Positions 24,186 to 31,890 of a stretch of 38,960 nucleotides of DNA are shown here, piece after piece. The DNA is taken from the NCBI GenBank assembly GCA_038230695.1, contig JBBRMT010000012.1:1-38960 (forward strand), written 5' to 3'. A program made the position numbers and the translations under genes. Below the pieces are notes generated by a model, which was not told where the DNA came from, made no database searches, and saw nothing but the letters and a program-made list of their open reading frames with translations. Origin of the DNA: QHBQ01 sp038230695. GTDB lineage: Bacteria > Chloroflexota > Chloroflexia > QHBQ01. Position 1 is the stretch's first letter; each line of letters begins with the position of its first letter.

Positions 24186-24941
24186 ATGTTGCTGGGAAAA
24201 ATCAGTTTGCCAGGGCGGGGTTCGCTGGCGCTCATGATACTGGCCGCGCTTTGTCTGGCAACGTTCGGCACGGTTGTTGCCAAACGACAATCGCCCACGC
24301 CCATTCTCAGCGCCTGGCGAGGGGGCGATGGCGGGCCGGAGGCCGTGTTCGGCGTATCGGCCAGCGGGAATACCGCTGGCGCGATTACACTTGCTCCGGC
24401 ACAGCTGGCTGTCGCGGGCAGCATCCCTGGTGGCGAGAATGACCGCCCGCATGGCCGCCCTATTGACCCCACCCGCAGCGACTGGCTGATCACCCAGAAC
24501 TGGCAGCAGCACCGCGTCAACGAGGGTACGAACGTCGGCGCGTTGGACTTTGCCTTCGTCAACAATGTCAACGCCTTCGGTTCGCCGCTCCATGCCACCG
24601 AAAACGGTATCGTTGGCACGCTGGCGGATCGCGGTGATGGCACCGGCTATGGCAATGCAGTCTATATCCTCGGCTACATTGACCCCACCACCGGCATCAG
24701 CTACAACACCGTCTACGGCCACTTCCAGAAGGTATACGCCAGGTCGGGCCAGGCAATCAATGCTGGCGATGTGCTGGGTCAGATGGGCAGCACCGGCTGG
24801 TCCAGCGGCCCGCACGTTCATTACGAGGTGTGGCGTTGCCAGCGTCCCGCCGATGTGGTGAAGCAAGGCATTGCCTATGGAACGGTCAACCCCAGCCATA
24901 CCGAGTGTGCCAATATTGACCCGGCTGACTTTATCAATTGA
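24186..24941 (+). CDS. Secreted M23-family (LytM-type) peptidase
   Basis: A 251-residue exported zinc peptidase that would cut peptide cross-links in cell wall. Start at ATG 24186 (AGAGGG upstream), supported by the promoter. Basic N-terminus and hydrophobic segment (LALMILAALCLATFGTVV). The C-terminal domain has LDFAF with Asp 121 as Zn ligand, GHF (His 179), and HVHYE with His 210 and His 212. The first ligand His of the HxxxD motif is not at its usual place; His 109 (QQHRVNEG) lies twelve residues before the Asp, as in a subset of M23 relatives with a longer loop. Cysteines near the end (WRCQR, TECAN) may form a disulfide. Monocistronic: followed by a terminator and tandem repeats. Confidence 0.9.
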   Translation: MLLGKISLPGRGSLALMILAALCLATFGTVVAKRQSPTPILSAWRGGDGGPEAVFGVSASGNTAGAITLAPAQLAVAGSIPGGENDRPHGRPIDPTRSDWLITQNWQQHRVNEGTNVGALDFAFVNNVNAFGSPLHATENGIVGTLADRGDGTGYGNAVYILGYIDPTTGISYNTVYGHFQKVYARSGQAINAGDVLGQMGSTGWSSGPHVHYEVWRCQRPADVVKQGIAYGTVNPSHTECANIDPADFIN

Positions 24942-25152
24942 AGCAGCAAACAGTTACCCCTCTTCCAGCGAGAGAATGGTGAAGTGGCAAGCAGTTACCC
25001 CTCTCCCAGCGGGAGAGGCAGGGTGAGGGAGAATGGGGAAGCAGCAAGCAGTTACCCCCTCTCCCAGCGGGAGAGGCAGGGTGAGGGAGAATGGTGAAGC
25101 AGCAAGCAGTTACCCCTCTCCCAGCGGGAGAGGCAGGGTGAGGGAGAATGGT
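24940..25152 (+). repeat. 57-bp tandem repeat array with hairpin in each unit
   Basis: Units start GAAGCAGCAAGCAGTTACC. One shortened copy of 41 bp (24940-24980) and three of 57, 58 and 57 bp (24981, 25038, 25096). Each full unit contains the perfect hairpin CCTCTCCC-AGC-GGGAGAGG. No spacers and no CRISPR features. The rest of 24942-25442 holds the terminator at 25240, a heptamer array and a promoter; no gene was seen. Confidence 0.9.
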
Positions 25153-25239
25153 GAAGCGCAACAATGCCTATTGTAACCTACTCTGATAGCCACGTTTAGC
25201 CCCGGCCAAGCTCTTAGTCAAGATTTCTCCCTCACCAAA

Positions 25240-25264
25240 CCTCTCCCGCTGGGAGAGGCTTTTT
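25240..25264 (+). terminator. Intrinsic terminator related to the 57-bp repeat
   Basis: CCTCTCCC-GCT-GGGAGAGG then CTTTTT. It is the reverse complement of the hairpin in the tandem array, here followed by a T-run on the plus strand. Confidence 0.75.
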
Positions 25265-25274
25265 ACTACCCAAT

Positions 25275-25302
25275 CCTCAGTCTTCAGTCCTCGGCCCTCA
25301 AT
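25275..25302. repeat. Heptamer array, unit CCTCAGT
   Basis: CCTCAGT, CTTCAGT, CCTCGGC, CCTCAAT. Minus strand carries TGA (ACTGAGG). Confidence 0.7.
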
Positions 25303-25345
25303 CCCCCTTCTAATCCACCTCTAATCAGCTATTACAATAACAGCC

Positions 25346-25374
25346 TTGACACTGCCACGCCTTTCCTATAGAAT
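25346..25374 (+). promoter_or_regulatory. Promoter of the ABC-2/GldG operon
   Basis: TTGACA (25346-25351), 17-bp spacer, TAGAAT (25369-25374), about 65 nt before the first ATG at 25443. Confidence 0.8.
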
Positions 25375-25442
25375 ATGCCAGCCTGATCCGATGTAATTAG
25401 CGGGCGTACTAGGCTGCGCCCTGAAGGAGAGCAAAACCAGCT

Positions 25443-26567
25443 ATGATACAGGTGCAAGACCTGACCAAATACTATGGCCCATACCGGGCTGTGAGCGACA
25501 TCAGCTTCACCGTCAACGACGGCGAGATTGTCGGCTTTCTGGGGCCGAATGGCGCGGGTAAGACCACTACCATGCGTATCACCACCGGCTATATCCCACC
25601 GACCTTCGGCACGGTCAAGGTGGACAACTTCGATGTAACCAAGGACTCCTTGCAGGTGCGGCGGCGCATCGGCTATCTGCCGGAGACGGTGCCGCTCTAT
25701 ACCGATATGACCCCCCGCGAGTATCTCAACTATATGGGTAGGCTACGCGGGATGAAGGATGGCCGCACCCGCGAGGCCCGCGTTGACGACGTGATGGAAG
25801 TAACCGGCGTGGACAACGTTGCCACCAGACTGATCGGCAAGCTGTCACGCGGCTACCGCCAGCGGGTTGGCATCGCCCAGGCGATGTTGCACAACCCCGA
25901 CGTGCTAATCCTCGACGAGCCAACCGTGGGTCTCGATCCCCGCCAGATTATCGAAGTGCGCGAACTGATCCGCGAACTGGGCAAGAGCCACACGATTATC
26001 CTCAGCACCCACATCCTGCCGGAAGTGAGTATGCTGTGCAACCGCGTGATCATCATCAATCGCGGGCGCATTGCGGTGGACGATACGTTGAACAGCCTTG
26101 AGCAGCAGATGGCGAGTAATGATACGCTGGAGGTGGCGCTCACCGCGCCAGTTACCGCGGCGCAATCGCTGCTTGCCAGCGTGTCTGGGGTGCAGAACGT
26201 CGAGTCGTTGCCACCAGCGGTGGGCGACGGCCCTGGGGTAATCCGCTTTCGCGTTAGTGGCCTGCCCAATAGTGACCACCGCGCCGCGATTGCCCATGCT
26301 GTCCTCAGCGGCGGTTACGATTTGCTCGAATTGAAGTCGCAACGGCTGACCCTGGAAGATATATTCGTCAACATCACCACCCGCGACGACGAAGAGGCCG
26401 AGGATGCCGACACCGTAGCCGCCGAGTCGGTCGAAGCCAATGAAGGGATAGACGAACTCAACCCAATCGCCGACGATGGCAGCACCGCTACTATCGTTGA
26501 CGAAACCGACGAAAGCGACGGGGCTGGCGAGGACGTGCCGACCATCAGCAAAGGAGGGCGCAAGTGA
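25443..26567 (+). CDS. ABC transporter ATP-binding protein (GldA-like)
   Basis: The ATPase of an ABC-2 type exporter. Walker A GPNGAGKTTTM near residue 36-46, signature LSRGYRQRVGIAQAM, Walker B VLILDEPTVGLDP and the H-loop STHI, all intact. 374 residues, longer than a minimal ATPase: a regulatory domain (about 215-300) is followed by a strongly acidic tail (DDEEAEDADTVAAES through DETDESDGAGEDVP). The stop overlaps the GTG start of the permease gene by four bases (GTGA), so the two are coupled. First gene of a four-gene operon. Confidence 0.95.
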   Translation: MIQVQDLTKYYGPYRAVSDISFTVNDGEIVGFLGPNGAGKTTTMRITTGYIPPTFGTVKVDNFDVTKDSLQVRRRIGYLPETVPLYTDMTPREYLNYMGRLRGMKDGRTREARVDDVMEVTGVDNVATRLIGKLSRGYRQRVGIAQAMLHNPDVLILDEPTVGLDPRQIIEVRELIRELGKSHTIILSTHILPEVSMLCNRVIIINRGRIAVDDTLNSLEQQMASNDTLEVALTAPVTAAQSLLASVSGVQNVESLPPAVGDGPGVIRFRVSGLPNSDHRAAIAHAVLSGGYDLLELKSQRLTLEDIFVNITTRDDEEAEDADTVAAESVEANEGIDELNPIADDGSTATIVDETDESDGAGEDVPTISKGGRK

Positions 26568-27289
26568 GCGACACCGTAACCATTGCGAGTAAGGAGCTAC
26601 GCAGCTACTTTACCTCGCCAGTCGCCTACGTGCTAACCGCTGCGTTTCTGGTGCTAAACGGCATATTCTTCGTGGGGCAGGCGATTGGCAGCCAAACCGC
26701 AACTATGGACGGAATGTTCCGCACTCTGCCGGTGCTGATGCTGCTGCTAGCGCCCATCCTTTCGATGCGCCTGCTGGCCGAGGAGCAGCGCAGCGGCACG
26801 CTGGAACTGCTGCTCACCTCGCCGGTAAGCGATGCGGCGGTGGTCATCGGCAAGTACCTGGCAGTGCTGGTTCTGTACTTTGTAATGCTGCTGTTCACCC
26901 TGTTCTACGCGCTGCTCTTGCAGTTCTACGCCGGGGCGCAGGGCGGACCCATCTGGGGGACAATCCTGAGCGGCTACTTTGGCGCACTGTTGCTGGGTGG
27001 CACCTTCCTCGCCATTGGTGTATTCACCTCGTCGCTGACCGACAACCCGGCGGTAGGCGCGTTCATCGCGGTTGCGATCACCCTCGCCCTGTGGCTGGCG
27101 AGTAACTTCCAGAGCATTTTCCAGGGCGCATTTGGCAGCTTCCTCAGCCAAATCGCCATCACCGACCGCTACTACAACAACCTGGTGGTCGGGGTCGTGG
27201 CCCTCAAGGATGTAATCTATTATCTCAGCCTGATAATCATATTCCTGTTCATGGCTATTCAGTCGCTGGGCAGCAGGAGGTGGCGTTAA
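26564..27289 (+). CDS. ABC-2 type permease (GldF-like)
   Basis: A 241-residue membrane protein with six transmembrane segments (AYVLTAAFLVLNGIFFVGQA, LMLLLAPILSMRLLAEE, LVLYFVMLLFTLFYALLL, ALLLGGTFLAIGVF, FIAVAITLALWLA, ISLIIIFLFMA-like end). The conserved ABC-2 stretch LLAEEQRSGTLELLLTSPVS is clear. GTG start overlaps the ATPase stop. It would form the channel with the ATPase at 25443. The next gene begins right at its stop (TAAATG). Confidence 0.95.
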   Translation: MSDTVTIASKELRSYFTSPVAYVLTAAFLVLNGIFFVGQAIGSQTATMDGMFRTLPVLMLLLAPILSMRLLAEEQRSGTLELLLTSPVSDAAVVIGKYLAVLVLYFVMLLFTLFYALLLQFYAGAQGGPIWGTILSGYFGALLLGGTFLAIGVFTSSLTDNPAVGAFIAVAITLALWLASNFQSIFQGAFGSFLSQIAITDRYYNNLVVGVVALKDVIYYLSLIIIFLFMAIQSLGSRRWR

Positions 27290-28969
27290 ATGTCAGCCAA
27301 CCCTAATCAACCAACCGACGTGCAACCAACTGAGCCGAAGCCGAGCGTAACCCCCACTCCGCCGCAGCAGGGCTTTACCCTGCTGGCGCTGGTCGGTGTC
27401 CTCGGTCTGCTGCTCGTCTTTCTCGCGCTCGGTTACTGGATCGTCGCCCAGGACTTCGGCCTGACCCCACGCCTGTTGCTGGGTGCGGCAGGTGTCTGCC
27501 TGGCGATTTTCTTCTGGTTCAACCCCGGTAGCATCGGCAGTATATTCAACCTCAAGGGGGTGCGCTATGGCAGCAACACCCTGGTGATTGTCGCCGCGCT
27601 GATCGGTATCGTCATTGTCCTCAACCTGCTGGCGGGCCGCTATGTGCTGGCTCAGGCCGATCTCACCACCAATCAGCAGTACACCCTCTCCGACCAGAGC
27701 GCCAATATCGTGCGAGGGCTAACCCAGGATGTTACGGTTCACGCCTTCTTCACCGACCAGGATGCCGACAAGCAGCAGGCCACCACGCTGTTGAGCCAGT
27801 ATAAAGCGCTCAGTCCCCACTTCAACTACCAGTTCGTGGATTATCGCCAGGACCCGCTCACCGCCCGCTCTTACAACGTTACCGCAGCGGAAACCACCGT
27901 GTTCGAGCTTGACCCCCAGCACCGCCAGTCAACCACCAGCGTGAGTGAGTCTGATTTTACTGGCACGTTGCTCAAGCTACTCGACCCCACCACCCATACC
28001 GTCTACTTCCTGACCGGCCACGGCGAACATGGCATCGTCGCCACTGGCAACACCACCACCGATCAGGGTTCCTACGCTACGGTAAGCGGCAGACTGGTAC
28101 GTGAACGCTATGATGATCAGACCCTCGACCTCAGCAAGGTGGGCAGCATTGCGATTAGTGGCACGACTACACTGGTAATTGCTGGCCCACAGAAGCCGCT
28201 TGCCGCTGTGGAAATTACCAAGATCAGTGACTTTCTCGCCAGGGGTGGGCGAATGATGATTCTGGCCGACCCTCCCTTCCAGAACCCCAGCCTCACGGAC
28301 GGTCAGGCCACCATTACATCGCTAAACAAGCTACTCGCCCCATACGGCGCTAGCCTCGGCACTGGGGTCATTCTCGACCAAACCTCCTCCCAGGCTGGCT
28401 CCGACCCCTCCGTGCTGCTGGTCAACCAGTATCAGAGCAGCACGATAACCCAGAAGTTCAACGGCTTCAACGCCCTGTTCTACATCGCCGATGCTGTCTA
28501 CACCGACCAGCCGGTGATCACCGACACCAGCACCACCCGCGCCCCGCTGCTGCTATCGAGCAGCACCAGCGCACTCTACACTGCGCTCAACTCGGCTGGC
28601 ACAGCGCTTGACCCTACTAAGAGTACCGCTGGCCCGTTCAACCTGGGGGCCACCCTGGATTATGGCACAGCCAGCAGCGCCGACGTTACCCCTGGGCATA
28701 AGCACACCCGCATCGTCGTTTATGGCGACTCCGACTTCGCCGCCAATGCCGTACTAAATCCTCAGTACGTCAACAGCGACCTGTTCCTCAACTCGATTGA
28801 CTGGCTGAACCAGTCCGATCAACTGAGCGGCATTCGGGCCAAGACTGCCGATACTCGTTTCCTCACCTTGCGGCCGATTGACCAGAACGTGATCTTCTAC
28901 AGTAGTGTGGTGGGGTTGCCACTGGTGGTGATCATCATTGGCGTGGTTATCTGGTGGCGGAGGAGATAG
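27290..28969 (+). CDS. GldG-like ABC-associated protein
   Basis: A 559-residue membrane protein. Pro/Thr-rich cytoplasmic N-terminus, three transmembrane segments (about residues 28-50, 58-75 and 96-115), a large extracytoplasmic domain (about 130-525), then a final transmembrane helix (IFYSSVVGLPLVVIIIGVVIWW) and WRRR. The segment LTTNQQYTLSDQSANIVRGLTQDVTVHAFF matches the GldG / DUF7088 plan, and VYFLTGHGEHG is the conserved core. In Bacteroidetes GldA/F/G support gliding; in other phyla the same three genes are general ABC-2 assemblies, so gliding is not shown here. Start ATG 27290 directly after the permease stop. Confidence 0.9.
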   Translation: MSANPNQPTDVQPTEPKPSVTPTPPQQGFTLLALVGVLGLLLVFLALGYWIVAQDFGLTPRLLLGAAGVCLAIFFWFNPGSIGSIFNLKGVRYGSNTLVIVAALIGIVIVLNLLAGRYVLAQADLTTNQQYTLSDQSANIVRGLTQDVTVHAFFTDQDADKQQATTLLSQYKALSPHFNYQFVDYRQDPLTARSYNVTAAETTVFELDPQHRQSTTSVSESDFTGTLLKLLDPTTHTVYFLTGHGEHGIVATGNTTTDQGSYATVSGRLVRERYDDQTLDLSKVGSIAISGTTTLVIAGPQKPLAAVEITKISDFLARGGRMMILADPPFQNPSLTDGQATITSLNKLLAPYGASLGTGVILDQTSSQAGSDPSVLLVNQYQSSTITQKFNGFNALFYIADAVYTDQPVITDTSTTRAPLLLSSSTSALYTALNSAGTALDPTKSTAGPFNLGATLDYGTASSADVTPGHKHTRIVVYGDSDFAANAVLNPQYVNSDLFLNSIDWLNQSDQLSGIRAKTADTRFLTLRPIDQNVIFYSSVVGLPLVVIIIGVVIWWRRR

Positions 28970-29710
28970 ATGATACGATACCGAAACACCCTGATCATGG
29001 TAGGGGCGCTGGTAGTGCTGATTGTGGTGGCCGTGGTGCTGCTAGGCAGCCCTGCGCCCACCAATGCGCCCGGCACCGGCCGTATCTGGAGCTACGGCAA
29101 CGAAACGGTTAGCGAAATTAAGATGAGCCAGGATAACGGCAAGCAAACCGATGTGCGGCTCAATAGCGGCACCTGGAGTGTAATCAGCGGCACCCAGATC
29201 CTACCCGCCGACCAGTCAGCAGTGCAGTCGGAGGCCAACCTGCTGCTACAACTGCAAGGCGATGCGGTAACGCGGGGCAATACCGCGCTGAAGGATTACG
29301 GCCTCGACCCAGCCCGCGCCACTATCACCATCACCTTCCAGAGCGGCAAAACCGCCAACCTGCTGGTGGGAGACAATGTGCCAGCCAATGACACGCAGCA
29401 CTACGTTGCCGATGCGGCCCAGTCGGGCAAGGTGTTCACCAACGCCGACAACACGGTGACAACCTTGCTGGCCTGGTTTACCACCCCACCGCTGCCCGCG
29501 CCGACCCCAACCCCGCTGTCGGTCCCCCCGACCAACCCGCCCGCGCCGATTACTGGCGCCAATACGCTGACCAACACCGGAACAGTGACTAATACCAGCC
29601 CGCTCACTACCACCAAGCCCATCAGCGGCACCCTGACTACCACCGGCACAGTCACTACCCCGCCGACCACCGCCACTACGATTACCAGCACCGGCACAGT
29701 GACGAAGTAA
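28970..29710 (+). CDS. DUF4340-type protein with Thr-rich tail
   Basis: A 246-residue protein that begins with a signal anchor (LIMVGALVVLIVVAVVLLG) and continues with a DUF4340-like domain (about 40-165: WSYGNETVSEIKMSQ, LNSGTWSV, YGLDPARATITITFQSGK, LLVGDNVPANDTQHYV). DUF4340 proteins regularly follow GldG-like genes, which fits. The last 80 residues are almost only Thr, Pro, Ser, Gly, Asn and Val (TPTPLSVPPTNPPAP and TTTGTVTTPPTT), an extended and perhaps glycosylated stalk. ATG lies right after the preceding TAG. Last gene of the operon; a REP-like hairpin follows. Confidence 0.88.
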   Translation: MIRYRNTLIMVGALVVLIVVAVVLLGSPAPTNAPGTGRIWSYGNETVSEIKMSQDNGKQTDVRLNSGTWSVISGTQILPADQSAVQSEANLLLQLQGDAVTRGNTALKDYGLDPARATITITFQSGKTANLLVGDNVPANDTQHYVADAAQSGKVFTNADNTVTTLLAWFTTPPLPAPTPTPLSVPPTNPPAPITGANTLTNTGTVTNTSPLTTTKPISGTLTTTGTVTTPPTTATTITSTGTVTK

Positions 29711-29727
29711 GGCGGATAAATATGTGC

Positions 29728-29754
29728 GTAGGGGCGGGCAATGGCCCGCCCTTT
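29728..29754 (+). terminator. REP-like hairpin ending the ABC operon
   Basis: GTAGG then GGGCGGGC-AATG-GCCCGCCC (29732-29751) and TTT. A perfect 8-bp GC stem; member of the GTAGGGGCG family used as terminator. Confidence 0.7.
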
Positions 29755-29796
29755 GTATAGGGTGTAGTTTACCAAATTGCCATTCATCGCTGTTGT

Positions 29797-29822
29797 ATGG
29801 GCGGGTTCGCTCACCCCTAAGC
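29797..29822. repeat. REP-like element, partial
   Basis: GTATGGGCGGGTTCGCTCACCCCTAA, an imperfect palindrome of the same family 45 bp after the previous copy. Confidence 0.5.
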
Positions 29823-29888
29823 ATCAAAACAAGGAAAACGGTGGGCGATCGCAATTCTGTGAACTGCACCACTTTGCGTGTCGCTGCA

Positions 29889-30389
29889 TCAGCGCAGAAC
29901 CCAATGCAACGAAGCGCCATCCTGCGCGACAATCTGCAACCCCAACTTCTCCAGCACCCGACGTGAGGCGTAGTTGTCGGCATCGCACCCGGCCGTCACC
30001 TGCTTCACCTGCGGCTGGCGCAAGGCCCACTCAATCAGCGCCCGAACTGCTTCGGTGGCGAACCCCTGCCCCTGATAGCTCTCGGCGATTGAATAGCCGA
30101 CCTCGACTGCGCCTTCGCCGTCCGGCGCACCGATGAATCCCGGATAGCCAATCACTATTCGTCCTGCCTTCAGAATGGCGAGATAGCCGCCCCAGTCATC
30201 CCCACTCCTATCCTGTCTGGCGATCCAGGCATCAGTGCGGAATACGCGATTGTGGTCCGGGTCGGGCCAGTCGGCGGGTAGCTGCACCGCCAGCTTTTCA
30301 GCAAAAGCGGCACGGTCGGCCACTAGCAACTTAATCAAGTCGCTGTTAAAAGGGATAAGCTCCAACCGCTCAGTATCTAGCTTAGGCAA
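29889..30389 (-). CDS. GNAT-family acetyltransferase
   Basis: A 166-residue N-acetyltransferase of the RimJ/RimL-like group, which uses acetyl-CoA to modify an amine. It begins MPKLDTERLELIPFN, the usual family opening, and has IGYPGFIGAPDGEGAVEVGYSI, the acetyl-CoA loop YQGQGFATEAVRALIEWAL (Q/RxxGxG/A region) and CDADNYASRRVLEKLGL at the end. Start is TTG at 30389 with AGGAGAT eight nt upstream. It follows the sigma factor gene on the same strand after a terminator, so it may be partly co-transcribed. Substrate unknown. Confidence 0.9.
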   Translation of the reverse strand: MPKLDTERLELIPFNSDLIKLLVADRAAFAEKLAVQLPADWPDPDHNRVFRTDAWIARQDRSGDDWGGYLAILKAGRIVIGYPGFIGAPDGEGAVEVGYSIAESYQGQGFATEAVRALIEWALRQPQVKQVTAGCDADNYASRRVLEKLGLQIVAQDGASLHWVLR

Positions 30390-30404
30390 GACGTTATCTC
30401 CTCT

Positions 30405-30438
30405 AATAAAGAAAGCTGCCCCAAGCTAGAGCAGCCTT
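30405..30438 (-). terminator. Terminator downstream of the sigma factor gene
   Basis: Minus strand: AAGGCTGC, 11-nt loop, GCAGCTT, then TCTTTATT. Stem has one bulge. It lies between rpoD and the GNAT gene, just after the heptamer array. Confidence 0.65.
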
Positions 30439-30466
30439 CAACTTTCAACTTTCAACTTTCAACTCA
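30439..30466 (-). repeat. Heptamer array after rpoD, unit TTGAAAG on the minus strand
   Basis: CAACTTT three times and CAACTCA on the plus strand. Read with the gene, TGA occurs in all three frames right after the rpoD stop. Same unit as the array after the SLH gene at 1263. Confidence 0.95.
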
Positions 30467-31669
30467 TTATTGCAGATACTCGCGTAGGCGCGAAGCCAGC
30501 GCCGGGGTACGCAGCTTACGCAGCGCCTCGGTTTCGATCTGGCGCACCCGCTCACGAGTCACACCCAGTTGTTCGCCCACCTTCTCCAATGGATACTGGT
30601 GGCCGTTTCCCAGCCCGAAGCGCAGTTGCAGCACCATCTGCTCACGCGGGGTCAGCACTTCAGAGAGCGTATCGCGGATCTCTTGACGCAGCATACTACG
30701 TCCTGCTGCCTCTTCGGGACTGATCGCCTGCTCGTCGCGGATGAAGTCGCCCAGGGTGGTCTCATCGCCCTCGTCGCCAATCGAGGTTTCCAGGCTAATC
30801 GGGGTCTGGGTACTCTTGAGGATATCGCGCACCCTCTGCACCTCAAGGCCGGTCGCGGTGGCGATGTCCTCTGGCGTGGCGGGTTTGCCGGTACGCTGCA
30901 AGAACTCTTGCCCCGCCTTGCTCACCCGGCTTATGCTCTCGCTTATATGAGCGGGCAGGCGGATGGTGCGGGCTTGCTCGGAAATGGCCCGCAAGATAGC
31001 CTGACGAATCCACCAGGTGGCATAGGTGCTGAACTTGTAGCCGCGACTGGCATCGAACTTGTTGACCGCCCGCATCAGGCCCATGTTGCCTTCCTGGATC
31101 AGATCTAGCAGGCTGAGGCCGCGGCCCACATACTTTTTGGCGATGCTGACCACCAGGCGCAGATTGGCAAGTACGAACCGCTGGGTACTATCCACGTCGC
31201 CGCCCGCGATACGGTTGGCAAGGTCGAGTTCCTGCTCACTACTGAGCAGCGGGGCGCGGCTGATCTCCTTGAGATACAGCTGCACCGCATCGGTATTGAA
31301 GCCCTCCAGATCGCCGGGGCGCAGGTCGAGTTCCGGCATATCATCATCATCGTCGAGATCGAACACTGGCAGCTTGCCTTCCGGCACGCCGCTAATAATC
31401 AAGTCAGCGGGGTCGCCTAGCTCTACCGCCGACATCGTCTTTACATCCTGGTACAATTCATCCCCCAATTCCCGCTCTTCAAGCTCATCATCATTATGCG
31501 CTTCGTTCTCTTCCTCATCGTCGAAATCATCGCGCAGCAACGCCTGGTGTTCCACCCGTTCGTTGCTGACTTTGGTGTGCGGTTCGTCAAACGTCTCGGC
31601 CTCCGTTGCTCGGTTACGCCGTCGTCTGCTCGTCCTCACCCCGTTCTTAATCTCGGTCGTCTCCATCAT
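30467..31669 (-). CDS. rpoD: Primary sigma factor (RpoD/SigA family)
   Basis: A 400-residue group 1 or 2 sigma-70 factor. Start at ATG 31669 (GAGAGGGGG upstream). N-terminal about 125 residues are acidic and low-complexity (DDFDDEEENEAHNDDELEE, FDLDDDDDMPELDL). Region 1.2 (DAVQLYLKEISRAPLLS), region 2 (NLRLVVSIAKKYVGRGLSLL, DLIQEGNMGLMRAVNKFD, YKFSTYATWWIRQAI for the -10 element), region 3 and region 4 (LTPREQMVLQLRFGL and VGEQLGVTRERVRQIETEAL, the -35 helix) are complete. Its recognition residues agree with the TTGACA/TATAAT promoters in this window. Whether it is the only primary sigma cannot be told. Confidence 0.95.
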   Translation of the reverse strand: MMETTEIKNGVRTSRRRRNRATEAETFDEPHTKVSNERVEHQALLRDDFDDEEENEAHNDDELEERELGDELYQDVKTMSAVELGDPADLIISGVPEGKLPVFDLDDDDDMPELDLRPGDLEGFNTDAVQLYLKEISRAPLLSSEQELDLANRIAGGDVDSTQRFVLANLRLVVSIAKKYVGRGLSLLDLIQEGNMGLMRAVNKFDASRGYKFSTYATWWIRQAILRAISEQARTIRLPAHISESISRVSKAGQEFLQRTGKPATPEDIATATGLEVQRVRDILKSTQTPISLETSIGDEGDETTLGDFIRDEQAISPEEAAGRSMLRQEIRDTLSEVLTPREQMVLQLRFGLGNGHQYPLEKVGEQLGVTRERVRQIETEALRKLRTPALASRLREYLQ

Positions 31670-31699
31670 TTTACCCCCTCTCACTACTCGCAACCCTCT

Positions 31700-31734
31700 A
31701 TTATACGCGATACGGACGCGAAAAGACTATTATA
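31700..31734 (-). promoter_or_regulatory. Two -10-like boxes upstream of rpoD
   Basis: Minus-strand TATAAT at 31705-31700 and 31734-31729. No clear -35 boxes at standard distance; the area is AT-rich compared with neighbours. Confidence 0.4.
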
Positions 31735-31890
31735 TTTGTGTTATAAACACTTATCTTTTGGTACGATAGCGGTGGAATACCCATTTGGTTGCAAAGGTTA
31801 TGCCACGGCAGTCGGACTTTGGATTTAGATTTTAGATCGCAAATCAGAGTAACGGCCATCTTACACGATGATCCCAGCCAGTTATCGCCA

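Noticed and set aside
24114..24899. 261-residue minus-strand open frame over the M23 gene
   Set aside because: It mirrors the M23 coding sequence and overlaps a perfect plus-strand promoter; composition is that of a shadow frame.
24940..25152. Regular repeats resembling a CRISPR array
   Set aside because: Units are adjacent without unique spacers, each unit carries its own hairpin, and no cas gene is present.
25443..29710. Reading the GldA/F/G-like operon as proof of gliding motility
   Set aside because: The same ABC-2/GldG/DUF4340 set occurs in many non-gliding bacteria and no other motility gene is in the window.
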